From Algimonas porphyrae (GTDB taxonomy: Bacteria > Pseudomonadota > Alphaproteobacteria > Caulobacterales > Maricaulaceae): DNA of 64,000 nt. A program made the position numbers and the translations under genes. Below, in pieces: positions 26,033-34,876 of the stretch. The DNA lies in the NCBI RefSeq assembly GCF_041429795.1, contig NZ_CP163424.1, forward strand, positions 1,366,001 through 1,430,000. Reading direction: 5' to 3'. The notes below the pieces were generated by a model. It saw only the letters and a list, made by a program, of their open reading frames with translations. It did not search any database and was not told the DNA's origin. The stretch's first letter is position 1; each line of letters begins with the position of its first letter.

Positions 26033-26629
26033 TCAGGCTGCGAGTGTGCGAACCTGCGTCCGGGTCTTTTCGACCTTGTCTGCGCCGTTCATCATGAGCT
26101 GGTCTGCGACTAAGATTTCGACATCCGTGATTCCGATGAAGCCCATCACATGACGCAGATAGGGTGTGGCGAAATCGATCTCGCTGCCGACCTTTGTGCC
26201 GCCTGACGCGACCAGAATGACGGCGCGCTTACCGGAGAGCAGGCCGACCGGGCCGTTTTCCGTATAGCGGAAGGTTTTTCCTGCCCGCGCAATCTGATCG
26301 ATCCAGAGCTTCAGCGAAGCCGGGACCCCGAAATTATAGATCGGAAGGCTGATGACGAGCAGATCGGCTTGGTCGATTTCATCGATCAGACTGTCCGATC
26401 CATTGAGAGTGGATGTCTGCGCGTTTGTCCGCTCAGCCTCCGGCGTGAAATTGGCGTTGACCCAATCGGCTGTGACGACGGGTAGGCCGGTGCTCACATC
26501 TCTTGTGCGGACATGAACGGGGCGGGTTTCGGCAATCTGGTCGATGAATAGATCGGCGAGGTCCCGGCTGACGGATCCTTCTTGGCGGGCCGAGGAGTCA
26601 ACGCGAAGGATGGATAGGGGATGTGACAT
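26033..26629 (-). CDS. azoR: FMN-dependent NADH-azoreductase
   Basis: A 198-residue flavodoxin-fold protein: LRVDSSARQEGSVSRDLAD binds the FMN phosphate, LLVISLPIYNFGVPASLKLWIDQIAR is the family hallmark, and VASGGTKVGSEIDFATPYLRHVMGFIG closes the domain. It reduces azo compounds and quinones with NADH in the cytosol. The gene is divergent from a LysR regulator whose operator-like sequences lie in the shared 104-base interval, the standard layout for quinone-responsive azoreductase control. The palindrome CCTAATTAGG lies 34-43 bases upstream of its start. Confidence 0.92.
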   Translation of the reverse strand: MSHPLSILRVDSSARQEGSVSRDLADLFIDQIAETRPVHVRTRDVSTGLPVVTADWVNANFTPEAERTNAQTSTLNGSDSLIDEIDQADLLVISLPIYNFGVPASLKLWIDQIARAGKTFRYTENGPVGLLSGKRAVILVASGGTKVGSEIDFATPYLRHVMGFIGITDVEILVADQLMMNGADKVEKTRTQVRTLAA

Positions 26630-26662
26630 GGAAGGCTCCTGACAAGCTGCGTTTGTATGAAC

Positions 26663-26672
26663 CCTAATTAGG
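26663..26672. promoter_or_regulatory. Palindrome upstream of the azoreductase gene
   Basis: CCTAATTAGG is a perfect 10-base palindrome, AT-rich in its centre, 34-43 bases before the azoreductase start. It could be part of a promoter or an operator. Confidence 0.3.
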
Positions 26673-26714
26673 TGTTGTCGTTAATCTTATAAGTCTGCTT
26701 GTTTGCAAGTCATT

Positions 26715-26731
26715 GTTGCAATATGTGCAAC
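26715..26731. promoter_or_regulatory. LysR-type operator before the regulator's own start codon
   Basis: GTTGCA and TGCAAC flank ATATG to form a perfect inverted repeat, which includes the T-N11-A arrangement of LysR-type boxes. A further half-site TTGCAA lies at 26703-26708. The site ends 2 bases before the LysR gene start, so binding would repress its own synthesis while allowing control of the divergent azoreductase gene. Confidence 0.6.
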
Positions 26732-26733
26732 GT

Positions 26734-27657
26734 ATGGACCGGTTCATTGAAGCACAGATTCTCGTTGCCACAGTGGAAGCCGGGAGCATCACAGGCGCGG
26801 CGGATACATTGTCTCTGGACAAGTCGGTCGTCTCGCGCCGGATCAAGGCATTGGAAGCACGGCTGGGTACAAAGCTGCTGAATCGGTCGACGCGGACTCT
26901 GTCGCTGACAGATGCCGGGCGCAGCTATTATGGCCGTGCGCAGTCTCTGATCCGCGATTGGCGTGACATGGAGGATGAGGTTAGCGGAGCGGACTGCGCC
27001 TTGGCTGGCCCCATTCGGATTGCCGCGCCCCTCTCATTCGGGCTCACGCAGCTGGGACCGGCCCTGATCGACTTTCAGCGTGATCATCCGGATATAAGGC
27101 TTGATGTCGATTTTTCAGACCGCAAAATTGATCTTATCGCCGATGGCTTCGACATCGCCATCCGGATTGGCAGACTTGATGACAGCGCGCTCGTGGCGCG
27201 AAAGCTAGGCGATGTTCGCATGGTCTGCGCCGCCTCGCCAGACTGGCTGAAAAACCATGCCTCCATCGAGACGCCTGACGATCTGCGTGGAGCGGCCGAG
27301 CTGCGTTATGGATTGCGACAGGGAAAAAGCTGGTCATTCCTCGCGCCTGACGGATCTCGCCACTCCGTCAGTCTGGACCCGGTGATGCGAGCCAGTAATG
27401 GTGACTTTTTGCGCGACGCAGCAAAGGCCGGACTGGGTCTGGTGATCGAGCCCGACTTCATTCTGTGCGACGATGTCCGCGCTGGGCATCTGGTGCAGCT
27501 TCTGCCCGGATATGTTTTCGACGCGCCGAGTGTCTATGCCGTCTGGCCACCGCAACGCCACCTTGCGCGGCGAGTCCGGGTGCTTGTCGACTCGCTGGTC
27601 GCGCGGTTCGAGGGGCGTCCGCCTTGGTCCCTCGAAGGCCTCAAGCGCAGCAACTAG
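26734..27657 (+). CDS. LysR-family transcriptional regulator
   Basis: A 307-residue regulator. Residues 5-64 are the winged helix-turn-helix (AQILVATVEAGSITGAADTLSLDKSVVSRRIKALE split over the recognition helix), and from residue 90 a periplasmic-binding-protein-like effector domain begins (GPIRIAAPLSFGLTQLGPAL, VDFSDRKIDLIADGFDIAIRIG). The ATG at 26734 is chosen rather than the upstream TTG at 26713 because the fold begins there. It is divergent from the azoreductase gene and probably controls it in response to a quinone or related compound. Confidence 0.92.
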   Translation: MDRFIEAQILVATVEAGSITGAADTLSLDKSVVSRRIKALEARLGTKLLNRSTRTLSLTDAGRSYYGRAQSLIRDWRDMEDEVSGADCALAGPIRIAAPLSFGLTQLGPALIDFQRDHPDIRLDVDFSDRKIDLIADGFDIAIRIGRLDDSALVARKLGDVRMVCAASPDWLKNHASIETPDDLRGAAELRYGLRQGKSWSFLAPDGSRHSVSLDPVMRASNGDFLRDAAKAGLGLVIEPDFILCDDVRAGHLVQLLPGYVFDAPSVYAVWPPQRHLARRVRVLVDSLVARFEGRPPWSLEGLKRSN

Positions 27658-27700
27658 CAGCCCGTCCCACAACCAGAAGGCGCAGCGAGACTCAATTACT

Positions 27701-27718
27701 GTCTCGTCGCGACGAAAC
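27701..27718. promoter_or_regulatory. Near-perfect 18-base palindrome upstream of the first TonB receptor
   Basis: GTCTCGTCGCGACGAAAC is palindromic apart from one position and lies about 130-146 bases upstream of the receptor start. The half GCGACGAAAC also occurs in the loop of the hairpin at 15583-15650. A second, looser inverted repeat (GTCGGTC at 27760-27766 with GACCGAC at 27799-27805) lies between it and the gene. Confidence 0.45.
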
Positions 27719-27846
27719 TGTGACCTTGTTGCTACAGTTGCGCGCCTTTTGCCCCTCAAGTCGGTCGACATGATTTACGTCAAATGGCGTGCGCCAAGGA
27801 CCGACATAGGTTTGTCACAAATGGACTGTGAAAGGGGACCTAAACA

Positions 27847-30396
27847 GTGACTACAAAAATACGTCGTAAGAACAAAAGCATCCGCGCCGGGCTCACGGGG
27901 GGCGCCTCAGCCGTGGCACTGGCACTGCTGACTGTCTCGCCCGCCATGGCGCAACTGGTCGATGATGAGATCATCGTGACAGCCCGTCGGGTCTCAGAGA
28001 CATTACTGGAAGCCCCTGTGGCGGTGACGGCTCTGTCGGAAGCCCAGATCGAAAATCTGGGGATCCAGAGCGTTGACGATATTGCCCGCCATACGGCTGG
28101 CTTCTCCTTCTCCAACGCTTTCGGCCGGACAACAGAACGCCCCGTTATTCGCGGCGCTGCCAATATCCTGGCGGGCGTGCAATTCGGCGTTGAAGCGGGT
28201 GCAGCCTACTTCGTTGACGGGGTCTATTATTCGGGTGATCTGCAAGCGCTGGACATCCGCAATGTCGAGCGCGTCGAAGTCGTGAAAGGTCCGCAATCGG
28301 CGCTTTATGGCCGGAATACCTATTCCGGGGCGATCAACTTCATCACCAAGCGGCCCAGCAGTTCAGGGACGGAAGGTTCATTCGAAGCCATTGTGGCCGA
28401 GGATGACGAGTATCAGGTCTATGGCCGGATTTCACAGTCGCTGATTGAAGATGTGTGGGGCTTCTCGCTCTCAGGCCGCTATTACGAATATGGCGGTGAC
28501 AGTGCCTGGAAAAACGCCGCCGACAATGGGCGGCAGATGGGCGAGGAACAGTCTCTCAATCTGAACGCGACGATGGACGTGAATTTCAGCGAATCGACCA
28601 CGGCGATCTTCCGCCTTGGCTATGCCGATGATGAAGACAGTGCGCGCCCATTCCGTCTGATCGGGGCTGAGCAGAACAACTGTTCTCCGGGTTACCGCTC
28701 GGGTGCCTACTACGACCCCAATCTCAATCCGCTGCCGCCATTTTTGCCCCCGCCCCCATTTGCGGGAATTTTCCCGAATACGGTGACGACGGACAGCAAC
28801 TTCCAGTATTTCTGTGGTGAACTCTCCCAATTTGAAGATCTCGATCCGGCACAGGATATCAATGGAACGCCGTTCCTCGGTGTGGAACGGCAAATGGTCT
28901 TCGGCACGGCGCTGTTCGAGCATCAGTTCGACAGCGGATGGGATCTGACGATGTCGGCAGGTTACCGCAAACAGGATCTGCTGACGGGCTCCGATTCAGA
29001 TCATCAGGTCGGCGGTATCAACTTCGTCGCGATCAGTCCTTTCTTCTCGATCCCGACGGATAATGCGTTTCTGAACACGACAGATACGGGCGAGGTCGAG
29101 GATATTTCCCTCGAAGCACGCCTGAGTACGGATCCAGCCAAGCGTGTCCGCGCATCGGTTGGCGGTTATTATTACGACCAGACAAATGAGGGCCAGTCCG
29201 GCGCTCTGTCTCGCCGCACCGCGGATGACCGTCTGGGCCTGGCACCGAGCAATACGCTGACGATCGAGAACAAGGCCGTCTTCGGCACGCTCGACTTCGA
29301 CATGTCAGACGCGCTGACCGTCTCGCTGGAAGGTCGTTATCAGGAAGAAACCAAAGGCCGTCAGGAATTTGGCGGGGCGACAACGGCAGCTTACGATCAG
29401 AGCGTCACCTTTGATGATTTCGTCTATAAGGCCATTCTGTCCTACGACATTAGCGATGATTTCTCGACCTATGGTTCCTATGCGCGCGGCGTGAAGCCGG
29501 GTGGGGTCAACGGATCGATCGGTGTCGCTTCAGGCGATGAATTCTATGAACCAGAAAATGTCGATGCTTTCGAACTGGGTCTGAAAGGCCGATTCCTCGA
29601 TAATGGCCGTTTCACCCTGTCGGGCTATCTCAACGATATTTCGCAATATCAGCTGACAACGCCTGTGGCGGCTATCGCGGGTGGCAATGTCAACTCCGTG
29701 GCCACGAACCAGGGTAATGCCGAAATCATGGGCCTGGAATTCGAAGGCAGCTATGATCTGAGCGATTATCTGCGCGTCGGCGGTTCCTATGCCTGGACGG
29801 ATGCAGAATTCACCTCGGGCTGTGACGACTTCCAGTTCACGCTGAATTCTGGCGGTTATCTGATTGCCGCGTTCGACCGGACCAACCCGCCGACAACGGG
29901 AACGATCCGCGGGTCAGCCAATCCGACGGTCCCGACATATGATCCTGACGGTCTGTTCACGGGGAACCTGTCATGCGATATTTCGGGGAATAAAGTGCCG
30001 CTGACGTCGGAGCATCAGGTCTCGCTCTACACGCAGGCCAACTTCCCGATCACCGACTCGATGAATGGCTTCATCAATGCGGACTTCACGCATGAAAGTT
30101 CCAAATTCATCCAGGTTCACAATCTGATGGAAACGGGCGCGACGAACATCCTGTCGGGTCAGATCGGTGTCACCTATGACAATATCCGGCTCGAAATCTT
30201 CGGTCGTAATCTTACGGATGAGCGGACGCCACCGGCTGCGACCCGTTGGTTTGATCTGCTCGAGGGCTTCAATACGATCAGCTCGCAGATCCCGGGCGCG
30301 ACCTCCATTGACCGGAATGTCACGGGCCCACGCTCAACCTTCCTGTCCTATCGCCGGGGTCGCCAGATCGGCGCCCGCATTCAGGTCGATTTCTAG
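27847..30396 (+). CDS. TonB-dependent receptor
   Basis: An 849-residue outer-membrane receptor with a GTG start after AAGGGGA. The signal peptide ends VSPAMAQ, and the TonB box-like DDEIIVTARR follows at once. The plug domain (VERVEVVKGPQSALYGRNT, GAINFITKRP) and the 22-strand barrel ending GARIQVDF are clear. It takes up a large or scarce substrate with energy from TonB. A VOC-domain lipoprotein follows, after a terminator. The receptor is not of the siderophore or cobalamin subfamily in any way I can recognise; it belongs to the large group of alphaproteobacterial receptors for organic nutrients. Confidence 0.93.
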   Translation: MTTKIRRKNKSIRAGLTGGASAVALALLTVSPAMAQLVDDEIIVTARRVSETLLEAPVAVTALSEAQIENLGIQSVDDIARHTAGFSFSNAFGRTTERPVIRGAANILAGVQFGVEAGAAYFVDGVYYSGDLQALDIRNVERVEVVKGPQSALYGRNTYSGAINFITKRPSSSGTEGSFEAIVAEDDEYQVYGRISQSLIEDVWGFSLSGRYYEYGGDSAWKNAADNGRQMGEEQSLNLNATMDVNFSESTTAIFRLGYADDEDSARPFRLIGAEQNNCSPGYRSGAYYDPNLNPLPPFLPPPPFAGIFPNTVTTDSNFQYFCGELSQFEDLDPAQDINGTPFLGVERQMVFGTALFEHQFDSGWDLTMSAGYRKQDLLTGSDSDHQVGGINFVAISPFFSIPTDNAFLNTTDTGEVEDISLEARLSTDPAKRVRASVGGYYYDQTNEGQSGALSRRTADDRLGLAPSNTLTIENKAVFGTLDFDMSDALTVSLEGRYQEETKGRQEFGGATTAAYDQSVTFDDFVYKAILSYDISDDFSTYGSYARGVKPGGVNGSIGVASGDEFYEPENVDAFELGLKGRFLDNGRFTLSGYLNDISQYQLTTPVAAIAGGNVNSVATNQGNAEIMGLEFEGSYDLSDYLRVGGSYAWTDAEFTSGCDDFQFTLNSGGYLIAAFDRTNPPTTGTIRGSANPTVPTYDPDGLFTGNLSCDISGNKVPLTSEHQVSLYTQANFPITDSMNGFINADFTHESSKFIQVHNLMETGATNILSGQIGVTYDNIRLEIFGRNLTDERTPPAATRWFDLLEGFNTISSQIPGATSIDRNVTGPRSTFLSYRRGRQIGARIQVDF

Positions 30397-30421
30397 GACC
30401 GACCTGCACACCATATAAGGA

Positions 30422-30453
30422 AGAAAGCCCGGCACACGCGTTCCGGGCTTTCT
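30422..30453 (+). terminator. Intrinsic terminator after the first TonB receptor
   Basis: AGAAAGCCCGG and CCGGGCTTTCT form a perfect 11-base-pair stem around a 10-base loop and are followed by CATTTC; the T-rich 3' arm makes it a good terminator candidate. It separates the receptor gene from the VOC lipoprotein gene, whose GGGGAAGAAG ribosome site follows. Confidence 0.75.
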
Positions 30454-30473
30454 CATTTCAGGGGAAGAAGACG

Positions 30474-31103
30474 ATGAAACAGTTCATAATCGCGTCGGCA
30501 CTGGTGATGGCGACGGCCTGTTCCCAGGCAACGCAGACCATTACGGAAAATGAAGTTGAGCGCGCGACCAAGGTCGCGGCCCCGGATGCGGGGGCGCAGG
30601 CTTTCCCCACCGATCTGCGCCGCACCTCGCTGATCGTTTCGGATATGGACGAAAGTCTGAAGCTCTATCGGGACGTGCTGGGGTTTGAGGTCAATTACGA
30701 CACGGAGGTCACGATGAGCGGCGTTGCATTGCCTGCCGGGGAACCGGGAGCGACGGCGCGTCTGGTTCTGCTGTCATCCAATGATAGCTGGGTCGGCTGG
30801 ATCGGTCTTCTGCAATGGCTTGACCCGGTGCTACCGACGCCTGAACCCCGACGGCGCATGGGCGTGGGCGATGCCATTCTGGTTTTTAACACGGAAAATG
30901 TCGACGAACATTGCGATGCGGCGGCTGCGTTGCCGGGCATCTACATGACCATGCCCGCTTCCAACACAACCTATCCGGCGCGCGCAGGGGGAGATCCGAT
31001 CGTTGTGCGAACATGCTATTTGTTCGACCGGGACGGCTATTTCATGGAACTGAACAAGGTGCTGGACCGCGACAATTATAACCGCGATGGCAGTGCCGAA
31101 TAA
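30474..31103 (+). CDS. VOC-domain (glyoxalase/dioxygenase fold) lipoprotein
   Basis: A 209-residue protein with a lipoprotein signal peptide (ASALVMATAC, Cys16 being lipidated) and a linker to about residue 45. The rest is a VOC domain: LRRTSLIVSDMDESLKLYRDVLGFEV opens it and CYLFDRDGYFMELNKV closes it with the metal-ligand Glu. VOC proteins usually work in the cytosol as glyoxalases, dioxygenases or epimerases, so a lipid-anchored copy beside a TonB receptor is notable. A role in binding or converting the imported compound in the periplasm is an inference. Confidence 0.85.
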   Translation: MKQFIIASALVMATACSQATQTITENEVERATKVAAPDAGAQAFPTDLRRTSLIVSDMDESLKLYRDVLGFEVNYDTEVTMSGVALPAGEPGATARLVLLSSNDSWVGWIGLLQWLDPVLPTPEPRRRMGVGDAILVFNTENVDEHCDAAAALPGIYMTMPASNTTYPARAGGDPIVVRTCYLFDRDGYFMELNKVLDRDNYNRDGSAE

Positions 31104-31130
31104 ACAGTCGGGGCGATCAGAGCGGATTGG

Positions 31131-31490
31131 TTAGCCCAGAAGCGTAGCAACGTCCTTGACAACCCGTTCGATCTGAACGGGTTTGGAGCGGATCAGCGGA
31201 TCATATTCTGGCAGGGTTTCCCGGACATCGTCTGCATTGCCCGTGACAAACATGAAGGGAACGCCTATCCGGGCCAGTTCCCGCGCAACGAATTCCGTGG
31301 TCCCGCCCGTGACGTTGAAATCCAGAAGAGCGCAATCCGGCCGCTTGTCCGGTTCGTCCCGGATCAGTTTCAGAGCTTCGGGAACTGTGGCGACGGGACC
31401 GGCGATATCGTAGCCCGCATCTTCCATGACATTTTCCATGTCGAGCGCGATGAATGGATCGTCCTCCAATATCATCACGCGATACGCCAT
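31131..31490 (-). CDS. Single-domain response regulator (receiver only)
   Basis: A 119-residue receiver with the acidic pair in LEDDPF, phosphoacceptor Asp in ALLDFNVTGG (about residue 52), Thr in FVTGNADD and Lys in RSKPVQI. No output domain is present. The start at 31490 is chosen over 31505 because the fold begins with MAYRVMILEDD. Such stand-alone receivers in alphaproteobacteria serve as phosphate sinks or as shuttles in HWE/HisKA_2 kinase pathways. No kinase is adjacent. It is convergent with the VOC lipoprotein gene. Confidence 0.9.
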   Translation of the reverse strand: MAYRVMILEDDPFIALDMENVMEDAGYDIAGPVATVPEALKLIRDEPDKRPDCALLDFNVTGGTTEFVARELARIGVPFMFVTGNADDVRETLPEYDPLIRSKPVQIERVVKDVATLLG

Positions 31491-31613
31491 CGTCACCGTT
31501 CCCATTCACATGCAGCGATATTTCGCCGTCTATACCCAAACAAAATACATGCGACTGCGATTCTGTTCCGGTCGATTTGAAACAATTCAACATGAGTTAG
31601 GTTAAATTTCAGT

Positions 31614-32285
31614 TCAGAGGAACTTCGTCGTTCCCACGAATCCGATGATCACGAGTAAAAGATAGGTCACGCGCACCCAGAAACGGGACCGGTCCATCAA
31701 TGCGCGCAGGGGTAATTCGGTTTCATCGGACGAGCCTTTTTCGATCAGGCTCATCAAGGCCGGTCCGACAGGTTTGAACCGCACGTCGATCAGAATGGCG
31801 GCGATAAAAATCAGGCCGAACAGTAGCGCCTTCCAAGCCAGCCAGTCCGGAACGATCGGATCGTCGAGCACGAGGCTGACAAATCCCAGATAGAGATATC
31901 CAGCCGATAGCGCCCATTTCAGCACCATTTCCACCTTACGGAGTTTCGCTGCCTTCGGCGTCTGTCCGGCTTTATAAGCGGCCCAGACAAGGTAGAGCCA
32001 GAGTCCGGATATAGCCCATGCGAGGCTTAGCGCCCAGAGTGGCAACGGCCAGTATCCGCCGAGATGGGCCAGGGAGATCGAACTGCCGACCATGAGCGCC
32101 CAAGCCGTTCGCGGTCCCATATCGACCATGACCAGTACCTTCAGCAGAGCAAGGCGCTGGTCCATCGTATAGGCATCGCGCTTGCGGAACTGCCCGCCCA
32201 GCACGGCGACACCGAGATCGCCTCCAAGCCAGAAAACATAGAGCAGGATGTGGAAGAAGAGGGCGAGGGCGTAAAGGTCGATCAT
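31614..32285 (-). CDS. Six- to seven-helix membrane protein of unknown function
   Basis: A 223-residue integral membrane protein with helices such as ALALFFHILLYVFWLGGDLG, VDMGPRTAWALMVGSSISLA and LLFGLIFIAAILIDV. The intramembrane His (FHILLYVFWLGG) recalls CopD/DUF2269-like proteins that may bind haem or metal, but no firm family match can be made. ATG at 32285 overlaps the stop of the upstream gene as ATGA; the open frame is 32 codons longer but that part duplicates the neighbour's end in another frame. It is the last gene of the minus-strand operon. Confidence 0.75.
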   Translation of the reverse strand: MIDLYALALFFHILLYVFWLGGDLGVAVLGGQFRKRDAYTMDQRLALLKVLVMVDMGPRTAWALMVGSSISLAHLGGYWPLPLWALSLAWAISGLWLYLVWAAYKAGQTPKAAKLRKVEMVLKWALSAGYLYLGFVSLVLDDPIVPDWLAWKALLFGLIFIAAILIDVRFKPVGPALMSLIEKGSSDETELPLRALMDRSRFWVRVTYLLLVIIGFVGTTKFL

Positions 32286-33007
32286 GGCAGCCGGTCCAGC
32301 TCGACCAATTCGTACCAAGTCATCATGTAGCCGGCGACGCCGCCCTGCAGGAAAAAGCCCTGCGGAGTTTTGGCGCACCACATCTCGTAAGGCGGATGTT
32401 CCTCCGGGAGTCCTTCGGCCGTGTCGACGATGGAGAATTTCCGTGCTTCGAATGTGCCGGCTCCGACTCTCACGGTTTCGTCGCCTTCATAGACAATGCC
32501 GAAATCGAGCGGGAACAGTTCTGGTCCCGTCGCACCGCGATGGTCGGGCGAACTCATCATCACTTGTTTCAGGCTGATCTTGCCGGGTTTGGCATCCATG
32601 GGGAAAAGGCGACCCAGAAATCCGTCATTGATGATGGCATGATGGCCGAACCAGGGTGTTCGAGACGTCAGCGCGATCTCCCTGCTGTTCGGACCGAGCT
32701 TGGAGTTATGCCCCTTGAACCGGGCATGGCCTGCATCGAACTGGAACCAGCCGCATCCTTCATAGACGCCGCCAACGGAGAGGCGGGAAAAGCCGTCAAT
32801 TGGGGCCAGCGTATCGGTTTCGAAGCTCGCCACCACGTCGCGCAGTACGTCCGGCGCGTCGTCGATTTCGGTATGAGCATGCAGGACCGATGTGCCGTCG
32901 GTCTGTTCGTGTAGCGTAAAAGTTTCACGACCGCGATCTTCATCCATCCGGTCGGGTTTTTTCGATGTGTAGGCGATGCGTCCGCGCCAGGTCTGATGCG
33001 TTCTCAT
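32282..33007 (-). CDS. Conserved hypothetical protein, soluble, 241 residues
   Basis: I do not recognise this family. The protein has no signal peptide, is rich in beta-strand patterns and polar loops, and contains VGAGTFEARKFSIVDTAEG and PPYEMWCAKTPQGFFLQG, which resemble a lipid- or ligand-binding beta-barrel of the DUF3108 sort seen in other proteobacteria. It lies between a membrane protein and a medium-chain reductase gene, overlapping both by four bases, so it is translated together with them. A binding or processing role for the same substrate is an inference. Confidence 0.7.
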   Translation of the reverse strand: MRTHQTWRGRIAYTSKKPDRMDEDRGRETFTLHEQTDGTSVLHAHTEIDDAPDVLRDVVASFETDTLAPIDGFSRLSVGGVYEGCGWFQFDAGHARFKGHNSKLGPNSREIALTSRTPWFGHHAIINDGFLGRLFPMDAKPGKISLKQVMMSSPDHRGATGPELFPLDFGIVYEGDETVRVGAGTFEARKFSIVDTAEGLPEEHPPYEMWCAKTPQGFFLQGGVAGYMMTWYELVELDRLP

Positions 33008-33996
33008 AATTTCACGACTGCCTTTCCGACATTCTGGCCGCGCACGAGCCGTTCCATCAGACCGCCTGCTCCTGCCAGCCCGTCGACCTGATCGTGGATA
33101 TAGGCAATGGCTCCGGATTTGACGTGCGGTGCGACCTCAGCGCGAAATTCATCCCAGCGGTTGTAAAAGTCATAGACGACGAGACCCGAAACCTGCGCGC
33201 GTTTGCCGATAATAATGCCGACCGACGTCATGGCAGCCGGCCCGCCATGATAATGGGCGGCGAGACCGCACAGAACCACTCGTCCATAGAGATTGAGATG
33301 CTGCATGGCGATGCCGAGCATCTGGTCGCCGACATTCTCGAAATGGACATCCAGGCCGTCGGGCAGGGCGTCGGCGAGCTGATCCGTCCAGCCATCGGAC
33401 TTGTAATCCAGACAGCGATCGAACCCGAACCGTGTTACGGCCAGGCTGCATTTCTCAGGTCCGCCGGCAATGCCGATGGTCCTCCCGGCCCCGCGTGTTC
33501 TGGCGATCTGTGCCGCAGTCGCGCCGACCGGGCCGGAGGCCGCGTCGACCATGAATGTATCGCCGGACTTGATCCTGGCCAGCTGCGTCACGCCTGCCCA
33601 CGCTGTCAGGCCGGGCATGCCCAGCACCCCCACATAGGATTCCAGTGGCGCGGCATCCGGATCGACGACTTGAAACTGCGCATTGCTCAGGGCGACGGCT
33701 TCGACCCAGCCGCCATCCATGGCGTGAATGAACTGACCGGGCTTCGCCTTGTCGGAACGGCTCTCGATCACTTCTGCGACGACAGCGCCCGGGATCAATC
33801 CGGCACCGGGCTCAGGCGCAGCCTCGCCCATATGCTGTCCCCGCAGACGCGTCCCGACATAAGGATCCAGAGAAATGTAGCGGACCTGAGCCAAGATACC
33901 GCCGTCCGGGCATTCCGGCGCAGCGACATCGATCAGGGCGAAGTCCGCCGCTGTGGGTTTGTCGGTCAGTGCGTATCTGAGAACGGCCTGCTTCAT
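33004..33996 (-). CDS. NADP-dependent medium-chain oxidoreductase (CurA-like)
   Basis: A 330-residue zinc-free MDR-superfamily enzyme. It begins with the leukotriene B4 dehydrogenase/CurA-type N-domain (ISLDPYVGTRLRG), carries the cofactor motif AASGPVGATAAQIARTRGAGRTIGIAGGPEKC and the conserved GLDVHFENVGDQML, and ends with the substrate lid. Such enzymes reduce the double bond of alpha,beta-unsaturated ketones with NADPH. A second, distinct member is encoded at 56968-57999. It overlaps both neighbours by four bases. Confidence 0.92.
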   Translation of the reverse strand: MKQAVLRYALTDKPTAADFALIDVAAPECPDGGILAQVRYISLDPYVGTRLRGQHMGEAAPEPGAGLIPGAVVAEVIESRSDKAKPGQFIHAMDGGWVEAVALSNAQFQVVDPDAAPLESYVGVLGMPGLTAWAGVTQLARIKSGDTFMVDAASGPVGATAAQIARTRGAGRTIGIAGGPEKCSLAVTRFGFDRCLDYKSDGWTDQLADALPDGLDVHFENVGDQMLGIAMQHLNLYGRVVLCGLAAHYHGGPAAMTSVGIIIGKRAQVSGLVVYDFYNRWDEFRAEVAPHVKSGAIAYIHDQVDGLAGAGGLMERLVRGQNVGKAVVKL

Positions 33997-34874
33997 GGTT
34001 CGACAATCTCGTAAAGGGTCCCGTTGGGGGATGTGAGGGTGAAGGCACGCTTTCCGGCATAGACAATGCCCGACAGCGTATATGCGACCGCGCCCGTGCG
34101 GTTCAGCACGGCATCGAAGTCGGGATGCTGCAAGGTGGCGAGCGCGATACCGGGATAAAGTTCGCCGTCACGACGCGGGCGGTCTGTCGCCCCGTCCGGA
34201 TATTGATCGACCTCCAGAAAGCAATCGCGCTCATGCTTCACAGTGGCCAATTCATGCTGGGTTCCGTCGGGCAGGCCATGGGCCTTGTTGATCATTGTAT
34301 AGTTGATCGCCATCGACCGGCCTGGCGACAGACCGACACTGTCGCGCAACCAGTCGAGTTCGCGCTGCATGTCATTCGATCCTGTGACGAGGATAAACAG
34401 ACTATCGATCAGGCTTTGCGCTCGCGGCAGATCATATTCGGGCAGGTCGCCATTGATCTGTGTAAGATAGACGACTTCCCGGTCAGGTCCCATGACCTGC
34501 ATCGGATAGATCGAATCCAGCCCAGCGATCTTCTTGGGCGGGCCGATGATCGTGAACGGGCTGTCAATCATGCGGGCATTGACCGCGTCAGTGTCCTGGG
34601 TGCAGATCTCGACAGCATTCCAGCCATAGCTTTTCAGCGGTTCGTAATCCGGATGCGCGGATTGTGCGACGAAACGCAGATAGACCGGGCGACCGGATGC
34701 CGGTCGCAATGTCACCTGACGTCTTCCGACAAGCTTGGCAACGTGCCAGCTCTCTGCGTGATCCGCGTCGAGCACGTCATCCTCGACCAGCTCATAGTCC
34801 AGCCAGGTCCGGTACCAGTCGATGGATCGGTCAAGGTCCGATGACGTCAGTGTGGCTGCGCGGATCAGATGCAT
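33993..34874 (-). CDS. Two-domain VOC family protein
   Basis: A 293-residue protein of two VOC modules, the arrangement of extradiol dioxygenases and related enzymes: the first opens LIRAATLTSSDLDRSIDWYRTWLDYELVE, the second FILVTGSNDMQRELDWLRDSVGLS, ending GTLYEIVEP with the C-terminal metal-binding Glu position. Neither half shows the strict His/His/Glu pattern of true extradiol dioxygenases with certainty, so the reaction is open. It is translationally coupled to the reductase and follows the flavoenzyme gene by 2 bases. Confidence 0.85.
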   Translation of the reverse strand: MHLIRAATLTSSDLDRSIDWYRTWLDYELVEDDVLDADHAESWHVAKLVGRRQVTLRPASGRPVYLRFVAQSAHPDYEPLKSYGWNAVEICTQDTDAVNARMIDSPFTIIGPPKKIAGLDSIYPMQVMGPDREVVYLTQINGDLPEYDLPRAQSLIDSLFILVTGSNDMQRELDWLRDSVGLSPGRSMAINYTMINKAHGLPDGTQHELATVKHERDCFLEVDQYPDGATDRPRRDGELYPGIALATLQHPDFDAVLNRTGAVAYTLSGIVYAGKRAFTLTSPNGTLYEIVEP

Positions 34875-34876
34875 GC

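Noticed and set aside
30422-30453. Repeat or operator in place of a terminator after the first receptor
   Set aside because: The position right after the stop, perfect stem and T-rich 3' arm fit an intrinsic terminator better.
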